In this document: positions 1-8,267 of the stretch, piece after piece
How the letters are laid out: every line of letters starts with the position of its first letter
Position numbering within the stretch: the first letter of the stretch is position 1
Source of the DNA: an uncultured Pelagibacteraceae bacterium
Lineage (GTDB): Bacteria; Pseudomonadota; Alphaproteobacteria; Pelagibacterales; Pelagibacteraceae
NCBI GenBank assembly: GCA_902574705.1
Contig: CACGOM010000008.1
Coordinates: 1-55,440, forward strand
DNA length: 55,440 nt
Direction of reading: 5' to 3'
The notes under the pieces: model-generated
The model's input: only the letters and a program-made list of their open reading frames with translations
What the model was told of the DNA's origin: nothing
The model's database searches: none
Position numbers and translations under genes: made by a program

Positions 1-1
1 G

Positions 2-652
2 TTGACTAATGCTCCTAGACCAAACGCTGATGTTATAAAATTCCTAAATAAATTAGGATTAGACAATCATAAGAGTTCTAAAGTTTATACTTCAGGACAA
101 GGATCATTAAATTATTTAAATAACGAAAAAAAAGGTTTAAAATTTTTTCACTTAGGTCCTGATAGAGATTTTGGATTATTTAAAAATTTTGAATTACTAA
201 AACAAGACAAGCCTGAAAACGCAGATTATATACTTTGTACGGGTTTGTTTGATGAATATCCAAATTTAGATTATTATAAAAATCTACTATTTTTAGTTAA
301 AGATAAAGAAATGATATGTACCAACCCAGATTTGGTAGTAGATAGAGGAATTGAAAGAGAGTACTGTGCAGGGTCTGTTGCAAAAGTTTTTGAAGAGTTA
401 GGCGGTATGGTAAAATATTTTGGAAAACCATATCCATTAGTATACGAAAAATCATCAGTTATTGAAAATAAGAGGGTTTTATGTGTTGGAGATAACTTAA
501 ATACAGATGTAAAGGGAGCAAATGCACAAAATTTTCAGTCCTTATTCATTTTAAATGGTATTCATAAAAATGAAAATCAGAGTGAACTAAATAAACTTTT
601 TGAAAAGTACCAAGTTAATGTAAATTATGTTCAAGAAAAATTGAAATGGTAA
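2..652 (+). CDS. HAD-superfamily class IIA hydrolase (TIGR01459-like), 5' end cut by window
   Basis: The reading frame is already open at the left edge, and its first residues (LTNAPRP) match the interior of class IIA HAD phosphatases, where a T/S-N-x-P motif follows the nucleophile domain. The N-terminal DxD nucleophile lies outside the window. The visible 216 residues hold the cap region and the late HAD motifs: a lysine region around GKPYPLVYEK and the metal-binding GDNLNTDVKGA near residue 163. The family is probably a sugar- or nucleotide-phosphate phosphatase; no substrate can be named. It overlaps the region before ribF. The apparent TTG start at position 2 is an artefact of the edge. 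Confidence 0.85.
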   Translation: MTNAPRPNADVIKFLNKLGLDNHKSSKVYTSGQGSLNYLNNEKKGLKFFHLGPDRDFGLFKNFELLKQDKPENADYILCTGLFDEYPNLDYYKNLLFLVKDKEMICTNPDLVVDRGIEREYCAGSVAKVFEELGGMVKYFGKPYPLVYEKSSVIENKRVLCVGDNLNTDVKGANAQNFQSLFILNGIHKNENQSELNKLFEKYQVNVNYVQEKLKW

Positions 653-654
653 AT

Positions 655-1578
655 ATGAAAATCTTTAAAGGATTTGAAGTTTCTAGAAATTACAATAACT
701 CTATAATTCTCATTGGAAATTTTGATGGAGTACACTTGGGTCATCAAAAATTGTTTAAAAAAGCTAGAGAATTTAAAAAAAAATACAAAAGCAAGATTGG
801 AGTAATAACTTTTAATCCAATGCCTAAAATGTTTTTTAATAAAAATCTTAAACACTTCAGGCTAATGAACTTATCTCAAAAAATAGAAGAATTTAAAAAA
901 CAAAAAGTTGATTTTTTAATTAATCAAAATTTCTCAAAAAGATTTTCGAAAATCAAGGCCAATATATTTATTAAAAAATATCTAAACAAAAAAATTAAAA
1001 CAAGATTTCTTTTTGTAAGTAATAATTTTAGATTTGGCAACAAAAGGGAGGGAGATATTAATTTACTTAAATTTTATGAAGAAGAATGTAATTATAAATT
1101 AATTACCCCAAAGCCATTAAAAAATAATAATAAAGTGATATCTTCAACTTTAATCAGAAAACTTTTGTCAAATGGCAATTTATCTGAAGCTAATAGTTAT
1201 TTAAGTAGAAATTGGGAAATTGAAGGTAGCATTGAAAAAGGGAGAAAATTAGGAAGAAAGATTGGCTTTGCAACATGTAATGTTGATATCAAAGATTATA
1301 TTATAGCAAAACCAGGAGTATATTCTGTGAAAGTAAAAATTAATAAAGGAACTAAAAAACTTAAAGGCATTGCAAATTTAGGATACAGACCAACTTTTAA
1401 TCAAAAAAAATTATTACTAGAGGTTAATTTATTTAATTTTAATAAAAATATATATAATCATAAAATAAAAGTTGAATTTGTTAAGTTTATAAGAAAAGAG
1501 AAAAAATTTAATAATATTAAAGAGCTGACAAATCAAATTAAAAAAGATATCAAAGTTGCGAAAAGAAGTTTGAACTAA
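655..1578 (+). CDS. ribF: Bifunctional riboflavin kinase / FMN adenylyltransferase
   Basis: RibF makes FMN and then FAD from riboflavin. The N-terminal nucleotidyltransferase domain shows IGNFDGVHLGHQ near residue 20 and the late SSTLIRKLL motif. The C-terminal flavokinase domain shows GRKLGRKIGFATCNV and GIANLGYRPTF. At about 307 residues it has the usual length. I prefer the ATG at 655 (MKIFKGFEV) over the in-frame ATG at 646, because it reproduces the N-terminus typical of the family and lies just past the upstream stop codon. ileS follows after 3 nt, so the two are probably co-transcribed. FAD is needed by several enzymes in this window, such as the monooxygenase and CrtI/CrtY-type proteins. 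Confidence 0.93.
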   Translation: MKIFKGFEVSRNYNNSIILIGNFDGVHLGHQKLFKKAREFKKKYKSKIGVITFNPMPKMFFNKNLKHFRLMNLSQKIEEFKKQKVDFLINQNFSKRFSKIKANIFIKKYLNKKIKTRFLFVSNNFRFGNKREGDINLLKFYEEECNYKLITPKPLKNNNKVISSTLIRKLLSNGNLSEANSYLSRNWEIEGSIEKGRKLGRKIGFATCNVDIKDYIIAKPGVYSVKVKINKGTKKLKGIANLGYRPTFNQKKLLLEVNLFNFNKNIYNHKIKVEFVKFIRKEKKFNNIKELTNQIKKDIKVAKRSLN

Positions 1579-1581
1579 ATC

Positions 1582-4305
1582 ATGAGTAAAGAAAACTTAA
1601 ATCTCCCCAAAACAGCTTTTTCTATGAAAGCAAATCTGCCTCAAAAAGAACCAGGTCTTATTGATTTCTGGGATAAAATTAAATTATACCAAAATTTGAG
1701 AGAAGAAAGTAAAGGCAAAGAAAAATTCATTCTTCATGATGGTCCACCTTATGCAAACGGAAACATACATATGGGTACTGCTTTAAATAAAATCTTAAAG
1801 GATATAATAACTAAATTTCATCAAATGAATGATAAAGACTCAGTTTATGTTCCAGGTTGGGACTGTCACGGTCTTCCAATAGAATGGAAAATAGAAGAGC
1901 AATATAAAAAAAACAAAAAAAATAAAAATGAGATACCTATAGTCGAATTTAGAAAAGAGTGCAGAGACTTTGCAAACAAGTGGATTAAGGTTCATAAAGA
2001 CCAATTTAAAAGACTAGGTGTAATTGGAGATTGGGAAAATTATTATTCCACAATGAGTTTTGATGCAGAGGCTCAGATAGTTAGAGAGTTAGGAAAATTT
2101 TTAAAAGAGGGAAGTCTTTATAAAGGTTATAAACCTGTTTTATGGTCAACTGTAGAAAAAACTGCATTATCAGATGCAGAAGTCGAATATATGGATCATA
2201 CTTCGGATACTATATATGTATCCTTTTTAATAAAAAAAACAGAAGTAAAAGATTTAGAAGGTTGCCAAATTGTGATTTGGACAACTACGCCATGGACAAT
2301 TCCTGCAAATAAAGCTTTGGCTTATAATGAAAGTTTAAAGTATTTAATAGTACAGATCGAAGATGATAATGAATTTAAAAGAAATAAATTAATAGTAGCA
2401 AAAGAACTTTTAGACTCTTTTATCAAAGAATGTGGTATTGAAAAATATACGATATTAAAAGAATTATCTGGGAAAATTTTTAAGGGCGTGATTTGCCAAC
2501 ACCCCTTTTTAGATATTGGCTATGATTATGATGTACCAATGTTGGAAGCTAGATTTGTTACTACAGAGCAAGGAACTGGCTTTGTTCATTGTGCACCAAG
2601 TCACGGACCTGACGATTTCAATTTATGTTTGAACAATGGCATCAAAGCATTAGAGACAGTTGATGACGATGGCAGATATACAAAACATATTTTAAAATTT
2701 GAGGGGACTCATATTTTTAAAGCAAATCCGATAGTAATTGAAAGATTAAAAGAAACGAAAAGATTACTTGCAAATGGAAAATTAAAACACTCCTATCCAC
2801 ATTCATGGAGATCAAAAGCTCCCCTAGTTCATAGAGCAACCCAGCAATGGTTTATATCAATGGAAAGTCATGGGTTGAGAAAACTAGCTTTAACAGCACT
2901 TGATGAAACAAAATTTTATCCAAGTAAAGGCAAAGAAAGAATTAAATCTATGATAGAAACAAGACCTGACTGGTGCGTATCTAGACAAAGAGTTTGGGGT
3001 GTTCCACTTCCAATTTTTATTTCAAAAAAAGATAATAAAGTTTTAATAGATGATGAAGTTTTTGAGAACATTGCAAAAATTTATGAGAAAGAAGGGTCAG
3101 ACTGTTGGTTTTCTGACGACTTTCAAAGATTTTTAGGAAGTAAGTATAAAGCAGAAGATTATATTCAATCTAAAGATATTGTAGAGGTTTGGTTTGATAG
3201 TGGATCGACACATTCTTTTGTATTAGAAAAAAGAGATGATCTAAAATGGCCTGCATCAATGTATTTAGAAGGATCAGACCAACATAGAGGATGGTTTCAT
3301 TCTTCATTATTAGAGTCATGCGGCACAAGAGGGAAAGCACCTTTTGAGTCTATTTTATCTCATGGATTTGTGGTTGATGGTAAGGGCCTTAAAATGTCTA
3401 AATCTTTAGGAAATGTTATTGCGCCAGATGAAATACTAAAAAAATATGGAGCAGATATTTTAAGAGTTTGGGTTGCAGCTTCTAATTATGCAGAGGATCT
3501 AAGAATTGATTATTCAATATTAGAGCAACACGCAGAAGCATATAGGAAAATTAGAAATACTTTCAGATATATATTAGGAAATCTTAATGATAAGTTTACA
3601 GTACATAATTTCAATAGTGTAGAAGTAAACAAACTTCCAGAATTAGAACAATACATGCTTCATAAAATATTTATTCTTAATGAAAATTTTCACAAAAATT
3701 TTGATAATTATACCTTCCATAATTTATACAAAGAATTATTAAATTTTTGTACAGTAGATCTTTCAGCATTTTATTTCGATATTAGAAAAGATGCTCTCTA
3801 TTGTGATAACTTAAATTCAGAAAAAAGAAAAAGCTGTGTAACAATTTTAAATATACTTCTAGACTGTCTACTAAAATGGTTTGCTCCAATTCTATCTTTT
3901 ACAACCGAAGAAATTTATTCATTAGTAGGTAAAAATAATAATGACAGTATTCATTTTAAAAAATTTATTAAACCACCTGAAATTTGGAAAAATAAAAGTT
4001 TAGATGAAAAGTGGGAAAAATTGAAAAAAATTAGGGATGTTGCGAATATAAGCATAGAAAGCAAAAGAACTGAGAAATTAATTGGATCAAGTTTAGAATC
4101 AAATATAAAAATTAAACTCAACAAAGAATTATATAATATTGCTAAGGATTTTGATTTTGCTGAACTTTGTATTACCTCTGCTGCTGATGTTTCACTTGAT
4201 AATAATCTAGAGGATGCAATAGCTGTAGAAACTTTCAAGGCCGAGGGAGACAAATGTAATGTTTGTTGGAAAATAAAAAAAGGTAAATGCGAGAGACACG
4301 GATAA
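1582..4305 (+). CDS. ileS: Isoleucyl-tRNA synthetase
   Basis: This class I synthetase charges tRNA-Ile and edits valine. The HIGH-type motif (GNIHMG) is at residues 60-65, the editing-domain motif TTTPWTIPAN is near 235, and KMSKS is at 604-608. The 907-residue length is near the lower end for bacterial enzymes. The C-terminal zinc knuckle is present but clipped: the protein ends KCNVCWKI...KCERHG, giving CxxC plus CxxH with few residues between and almost none after. Order ribF-ileS-lspA is the classical proteobacterial arrangement. The lspA start lies 17 nt beyond the stop. Confidence 0.97.
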   Translation: MSKENLNLPKTAFSMKANLPQKEPGLIDFWDKIKLYQNLREESKGKEKFILHDGPPYANGNIHMGTALNKILKDIITKFHQMNDKDSVYVPGWDCHGLPIEWKIEEQYKKNKKNKNEIPIVEFRKECRDFANKWIKVHKDQFKRLGVIGDWENYYSTMSFDAEAQIVRELGKFLKEGSLYKGYKPVLWSTVEKTALSDAEVEYMDHTSDTIYVSFLIKKTEVKDLEGCQIVIWTTTPWTIPANKALAYNESLKYLIVQIEDDNEFKRNKLIVAKELLDSFIKECGIEKYTILKELSGKIFKGVICQHPFLDIGYDYDVPMLEARFVTTEQGTGFVHCAPSHGPDDFNLCLNNGIKALETVDDDGRYTKHILKFEGTHIFKANPIVIERLKETKRLLANGKLKHSYPHSWRSKAPLVHRATQQWFISMESHGLRKLALTALDETKFYPSKGKERIKSMIETRPDWCVSRQRVWGVPLPIFISKKDNKVLIDDEVFENIAKIYEKEGSDCWFSDDFQRFLGSKYKAEDYIQSKDIVEVWFDSGSTHSFVLEKRDDLKWPASMYLEGSDQHRGWFHSSLLESCGTRGKAPFESILSHGFVVDGKGLKMSKSLGNVIAPDEILKKYGADILRVWVAASNYAEDLRIDYSILEQHAEAYRKIRNTFRYILGNLNDKFTVHNFNSVEVNKLPELEQYMLHKIFILNENFHKNFDNYTFHNLYKELLNFCTVDLSAFYFDIRKDALYCDNLNSEKRKSCVTILNILLDCLLKWFAPILSFTTEEIYSLVGKNNNDSIHFKKFIKPPEIWKNKSLDEKWEKLKKIRDVANISIESKRTEKLIGSSLESNIKIKLNKELYNIAKDFDFAELCITSAADVSLDNNLEDAIAVETFKAEGDKCNVCWKIKKGKCERHG

Positions 4306-4322
4306 TTTTTTAAAATGGCCTT

Positions 4323-4799
4323 ATGACAAAAAAACAATTTATCCTCAATTTCACAATAATTTTATTTATTTTTTTTTTAGACAGAATATCTAAAATTTAT
4401 ATTTTAAATATTGCCGAAAATCTAGGAATAGTCGATCTTACAATTAATTCGTTTTTAAATATAATATTAGTTTGGAATTCAGGAATTGGATTTGGACTAT
4501 TCCAACTTGAACAGGCATACACTTATAATTTATTTACGACACTAATAATTTTAATTAATATTTTAATAGTTTACTTTCTTTTTTATACAGAAAATTTAAA
4601 CAAAATTTTTTTTTCAATGATTCTTGGTGGATCTCTTGGAAATTTATACGATAGAGTCTATTATTCAGCAGTACCTGATTTTATTGACTTAAATTATAAC
4701 GGTTATCACTGGTTTGTTTTTAATGTTGCTGATATATTTATAACTACTGGAGTTTTTGCATTAATATTTTTTGAGTTACTAAAAAAAAATGAAAAATAA
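4323..4799 (+). CDS. lspA: Lipoprotein signal peptidase (signal peptidase II)
   Basis: LspA is an inner-membrane aspartyl protease that removes signal peptides from diacylglyceryl-modified prolipoproteins. The 158 residues contain four hydrophobic segments, the NSGIGFGLF motif near 55, and the two catalytic-aspartate regions GGSLGNLYDR...PDFIDL (about 98-121) and FNVADIFITTG (about 133-143). It follows ileS closely and its last 11 nt overlap the start of a small lipoprotein gene, so the processing enzyme and a likely substrate are translationally linked. Confidence 0.95.
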   Translation: MTKKQFILNFTIILFIFFLDRISKIYILNIAENLGIVDLTINSFLNIILVWNSGIGFGLFQLEQAYTYNLFTTLIILINILIVYFLFYTENLNKIFFSMILGGSLGNLYDRVYYSAVPDFIDLNYNGYHWFVFNVADIFITTGVFALIFFELLKKNEK

Positions 4800-5076
4800 A
4801 TTTTTATATTTTTTAATATTATTTATGTTTGTATCTGCTTGCTCAGGTTTTAAACCAAGATCTCAAAAATCTGAAGAATTTTTAATAGAAAAAAAAAATC
4901 CATTAGTTATGCCACCTGATATTGATGAATTGCCAATGCCCAAAAATGCATCAATAGAAAATGAGGATGACAATGAGTTTGAAAAAGTCATTAGCACCAA
5001 TACAAAAAATGACAGTTCAAATGTAAGTGATAATAATTCACTGAATAAATCTATAATTGAAAAAATAGAAGAATAA
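4789..5076 (+). CDS. Small lipoprotein, DUF3035-like
   Basis: This is a 95-residue protein with a short signal peptide and a clear lipobox (VSAC, cysteine at about residue 18), so it should be lipidated and exported. The mature part is hydrophilic, with a proline-rich stretch PLVMPPDIDELPMP that resembles the conserved part of the alphaproteobacterial DUF3035 family usually found next to lspA, followed by an Asn/Ser/Asp-rich tail. No function is known. Its start overlaps lspA by 11 nt and its stop shares one base with the pgi start (TAATG), so all three genes are probably read from one message. Confidence 0.8.
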   Translation: MKNKFLYFLILFMFVSACSGFKPRSQKSEEFLIEKKNPLVMPPDIDELPMPKNASIENEDDNEFEKVISTNTKNDSSNVSDNNSLNKSIIEKIEE

Positions 5077-6236
5077 TGTGGGGCAACATAATTTTTAAAA
5101 ACTTTAATGGTAAAATTAAAAAAAAAGATAAGATCTCATTAATTAAACTTTTATCAAAAATTAGACATAACGATGTTCCAGAATTCTTTAAAAGTTTTAA
5201 AAAAAACTATAAATATGCTTATGATTTAAAATGTATAAAAAAATATTCTAATTTTGAAAAAATTAATATTTTTGGCATGGGTGGTTCCTCCTTAGGATCA
5301 AAAGCAATTTATAATTTTTTAAATTACAAAATAAAAAAAAAGGTGACATTTTTTGAAAACTTAAAACTTAAAAAAAATAATAATGATAAAAGTTTAAATA
5401 TAATTATTTCAAAATCTGGAAATACATTAGAAACCATTGTAAATTTAAATACAAACTATAATAAAAAAAATAAAAACATATTTATCACTGAAAAAACTAA
5501 AAATTATTTACAAAAGCTAGCAAACAAACTTAAATCAGATGTAATTGAGCATCCAAACTTTATAGGTGGGAGATTTTCAGTTATGTCCGAGGTTGGCATG
5601 TTGCCGGCCCAATTAATGGGACTAGATCCAAATAAGTTTAAGAGATTTAATGATTTAATAGTTAAAAAAAAATTTTTAGATAATTTAATTAGCAATGTAA
5701 TTAATACATATTCTTTTACCAAAAAAAAAATGTGTAATTCAGTAATACTTAACTATGACGAGCACTCAGAAGATTTGTTTAAATGGTATCAGCAGCTTAT
5801 TTCTGAAAGTTTAGGAAAAAAATCAAAGGGAATATTGCCAGTCATTTCTTGCATGCCAAAAGATAATCATAGCTTGTTACAATTATACCTAAATGGTTTT
5901 AAAACAAATTTTTATACTTTTTTTATTGTAGAGGATAAAAATAGTTTAAGACTTAATTCTAAATATTTGTTGGATGATTTTAAATTTCTTAAACAAAAAA
6001 ATACTTTTGATATTTTAAATTCACAAAGAATCTCAACTCAAAATATTTTTAAAAAAAAAAATATACCTTTTAGATCTTTTTATATTAAAAAAAGAAATGA
6101 GGAAACACTTGGTGAATTATTTTGTTTTTTTACTTTAGAAACAATACTCTTGTCACATCTGTTAATGGTAAATCCATTAAATCAACCAGAAGTAGAGTCT
6201 ATCAAAAAAGAAACTTTTAGAATTCTTAAAAATTAA
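5076..6236 (+). CDS. pgi: Glucose-6-phosphate isomerase (short form)
   Basis: Pgi interconverts glucose-6-phosphate and fructose-6-phosphate. The sugar-isomerase fold is visible in GMGGSSLGSKAIYNF (about residues 68-82), the phosphate-binding SKSGNTLET (about 112) and GGRFSVMSEVGMLP (about 162). At 386 residues it is far shorter than the roughly 550-residue E. coli enzyme; N- and C-terminal extensions are missing. The C-terminus still has the ETFRILKN-type helix expected to carry a catalytic lysine. The ATG overlaps the upstream stop by one base. The 3' end overlaps the convergent rsmD by 11 nt. A related SIS-domain isomerase is a less likely reading. Confidence 0.88.
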   Translation: MWGNIIFKNFNGKIKKKDKISLIKLLSKIRHNDVPEFFKSFKKNYKYAYDLKCIKKYSNFEKINIFGMGGSSLGSKAIYNFLNYKIKKKVTFFENLKLKKNNNDKSLNIIISKSGNTLETIVNLNTNYNKKNKNIFITEKTKNYLQKLANKLKSDVIEHPNFIGGRFSVMSEVGMLPAQLMGLDPNKFKRFNDLIVKKKFLDNLISNVINTYSFTKKKMCNSVILNYDEHSEDLFKWYQQLISESLGKKSKGILPVISCMPKDNHSLLQLYLNGFKTNFYTFFIVEDKNSLRLNSKYLLDDFKFLKQKNTFDILNSQRISTQNIFKKKNIPFRSFYIKKRNEETLGELFCFFTLETILLSHLLMVNPLNQPEVESIKKETFRILKN

Positions 6237-6792
6237 AGTAGCAAAAATTAATTTTCGATAAACCATAAATTTCTTCTCTTACAATTTTAATTTCAGAACT
6301 TATTTGATCATCTGCTTTTGTGTGTCTATGTAAAATAATAAGTGTTTTGGTATTTATAGTTTTAGAATTAAATAAATTTTCTAATATTTTATTTAAATTT
6401 TTAGACTTAAATGGTGGATCAATAAAAACAAGGTTAAAGTCATAATTAAGTTTTTCAAGAGCATTATTCGACTCAATATTTATTTTGTTTACCTCAGCTT
6501 TTTTATTAAATGATAATAGATCTATATTCTTTGTTAAAAGCTTTATTGCAGGTTTATAATTTTCAAAAAAAACAACTTTTTTAGCTCCTCTAGAAATTGC
6601 TTCTAGGCCAAAGGAGCCTACTCCAGAAAAAAGATCTAGAATTGTGCAATCTTCTAAATTTTTATCTAATAGGCTTGAATGATCTAAAATGTTAAAAATA
6701 GATTCCCTAACCATGTCCTTAAGAGGCCTTGTATTTTTATCTTCTGGAGTATGAATTTTCTTCCCTTTTGCAGTTCCTGAAATAATTCTCAT
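6226..6792 (-). CDS. rsmD: 16S rRNA (guanine966-N2)-methyltransferase
   Basis: RsmD methylates G966 of 16S rRNA on the small subunit. The 188-residue protein begins MRIISGTAKGK, typical of the family. It carries the SAM-binding motif ILDLFSGVGSFGLEAISRG at about residues 51-69 and the catalytic DPPF motif near residue 125, the amino-methyltransferase signature for exocyclic N2. Its ATG shares its first base with the purD stop codon (TAATG), which suggests a purD-rsmD transcript. It converges on pgi with an 11-nt overlap. Confidence 0.93.
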   Translation of the reverse strand: MRIISGTAKGKKIHTPEDKNTRPLKDMVRESIFNILDHSSLLDKNLEDCTILDLFSGVGSFGLEAISRGAKKVVFFENYKPAIKLLTKNIDLLSFNKKAEVNKINIESNNALEKLNYDFNLVFIDPPFKSKNLNKILENLFNSKTINTKTLIILHRHTKADDQISSEIKIVREEIYGLSKINFCYFNF

Positions 6793-8057
6793 TAATTATC
6801 TATAACTTTGTAACCAATATCTTTTCTAAAATGTCCATTCTTCCAATTAATTTTTTTAATTAAATCAATAGATTTTTTTCTAGCACTCTTAAAATTTTCA
6901 TCCAGTGAAACAATGTTTAAAACTCTACCTCCAGAGGAATAAAAATTGTTATCTCTAATTTCTGTTCCAGCATGAAATATATATTGATCATTACTTATTT
7001 TTATATCTTGTAGATTCTCTATTATAATTCCTTTTTCGAATTTATCAGGATAGCCTTTTGATGCAAGAACAACACAAACACTTTTTTTATTTTTCCAATT
7101 AAGTTTTATTTTTGCTAATTTACCTTCCATACAATTATTTAAAACATCAACAAAATCATTTTCTAGAATAGGTAAAATTGTTTGACATTCAGGATCTCCC
7201 ATTCTTACATTATATTCAATCAAGTATGGTTCATTGTCTTTAATCATCAGTCCAGCATATAAAAATCCAATGTATGTCCCTCTTTGTTTCTTTAAATATC
7301 CAAGGGTGGGTTTAATAATTTTATTTATAATTTTTTCCTCAAGCTCAGAGTCGCGTAATCTTGATGGACAATAAGCTCCCATCCCACCTGTGTTTTTACC
7401 AATATCTCCTTCAAATACTCTTTTGTGATCTTGTGCTGTATTAAAAACTTTAAATGAATAATTGTCATATAATATAAAAAAACTCATCTCTTCACCGCTT
7501 AAGAATTCCTCAACTAATAAATCTTTTGCTGTTCCAAATTTTCCTTCAAATATTTCATCAACTGCCTTTTCTGCATCTGAAAAATTTTCACAAATATACA
7601 CCCCCTTTCCTGCAGCTAATCCATCAGCTTTGACAACTAGAGGATATAATTGATTTTTTAAATACTTTTTTGAATCTTCAATGTTATTTAAAATTTTAAA
7701 TTTTGCTGTAGGAATATTTTCAATTTCGCAAATTTTTTTAGTAAATATTTTTGAGCCCTCTAATTGAGAGCAAAATTTATCTGGTCCAAAAACTTTAATT
7801 TGCTTATCATTTAAATAGTCTACTATACCATCGACCAAGGGTTCCTCTGGTCCAACTATTGTTAAATCAATTTTATTATTTTTTAAAAAATTACTTATTT
7901 CATCAAAATTTTTTATATTTATTTTAATATTTTCTGCAATTTGACTTGATCCTCCATTACCCGGTATACAATAAATTTTTTCAACTTTTTTTGACTCATA
8001 AATTTTTTGGCAAATCGAGTGTTCCCTTCCTCCACTACCAATAATAGCAATTCTCAT
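6792..8057 (-). CDS. purD: Phosphoribosylamine-glycine ligase
   Basis: PurD catalyses the second step of de novo purine synthesis, joining glycine to phosphoribosylamine with ATP. The 421-residue ATP-grasp enzyme shows the N-terminal MRIAIIGSGGREHSI motif, the ATP-grasp loop VVKADGLAAGKGVYI (about 138-152), DHKRVFEGDIGKNTGGMGAY (about 211-230) and the metal-binding EYNVRMGDPECQ near 285. The gene is divergent from a DUF2093 gene with only 17 bp between the start codons, so the promoter must sit in that gap or inside the neighbour, leaving little or no leader. Confidence 0.96.
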   Translation of the reverse strand: MRIAIIGSGGREHSICQKIYESKKVEKIYCIPGNGGSSQIAENIKINIKNFDEISNFLKNNKIDLTIVGPEEPLVDGIVDYLNDKQIKVFGPDKFCSQLEGSKIFTKKICEIENIPTAKFKILNNIEDSKKYLKNQLYPLVVKADGLAAGKGVYICENFSDAEKAVDEIFEGKFGTAKDLLVEEFLSGEEMSFFILYDNYSFKVFNTAQDHKRVFEGDIGKNTGGMGAYCPSRLRDSELEEKIINKIIKPTLGYLKKQRGTYIGFLYAGLMIKDNEPYLIEYNVRMGDPECQTILPILENDFVDVLNNCMEGKLAKIKLNWKNKKSVCVVLASKGYPDKFEKGIIIENLQDIKISNDQYIFHAGTEIRDNNFYSSGGRVLNIVSLDENFKSARKKSIDLIKKINWKNGHFRKDIGYKVIDN

Positions 8058-8074
8058 GTATACTTATTTATATA
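8058..8074. promoter_or_regulatory. Ultra-short divergent promoter gap between purD and DUF2093
   Basis: Seventeen bases separate the two start codons. On the plus strand TATACT at 8059-8064 fits a -10 hexamer that would place transcription start only a few bases before the ATG at 8075. On the minus strand TATAAA within the same gap fits a -10 for purD. There is no Shine-Dalgarno sequence on either side. This suggests leaderless or near-leaderless mRNAs from two overlapping promoters; no clear -35 boxes are seen. Confidence 0.35.
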
Positions 8075-8266
8075 ATGGAAGAAAAAATAGCCAGATTAAA
8101 ATATTTGAATAACTCATTTGAAATAATAGAAAATGGCACACATGTTATATGCGCAATATCTGGAAAAAAAATTTTTTTAGAAAATTTAAACTATTGGAAT
8201 GTAGATCTTCAAGAACCATATTATTCTTATATTGAAGCCAATTTAAAAAGAAATAAGGAAAAATAA
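8075..8266 (+). CDS. DUF2093 family small protein
   Basis: This 63-residue protein (MEEKIARLKYLNNSFEII...) matches the layout of DUF2093, a short conserved alphaproteobacterial family with a central VxCAxxGxxIxLxxLxYWNVxxQExY pattern, seen here around residues 24-50. The last part is basic. The function is unknown. It is divergent from purD (17 bp) and convergent with the lpxL-like gene (1-nt gap), so it is boxed in with no room for separate regulatory DNA. Confidence 0.78.
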   Translation: MEEKIARLKYLNNSFEIIENGTHVICAISGKKIFLENLNYWNVDLQEPYYSYIEANLKRNKEK

Positions 8267-8267
8267 T

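Noticed and set aside
646-655. Earlier ATG for ribF at 646
   Set aside because: It adds MVN before the family-typical MKIFKGF and lies within the upstream stop region; the later ATG fits better.
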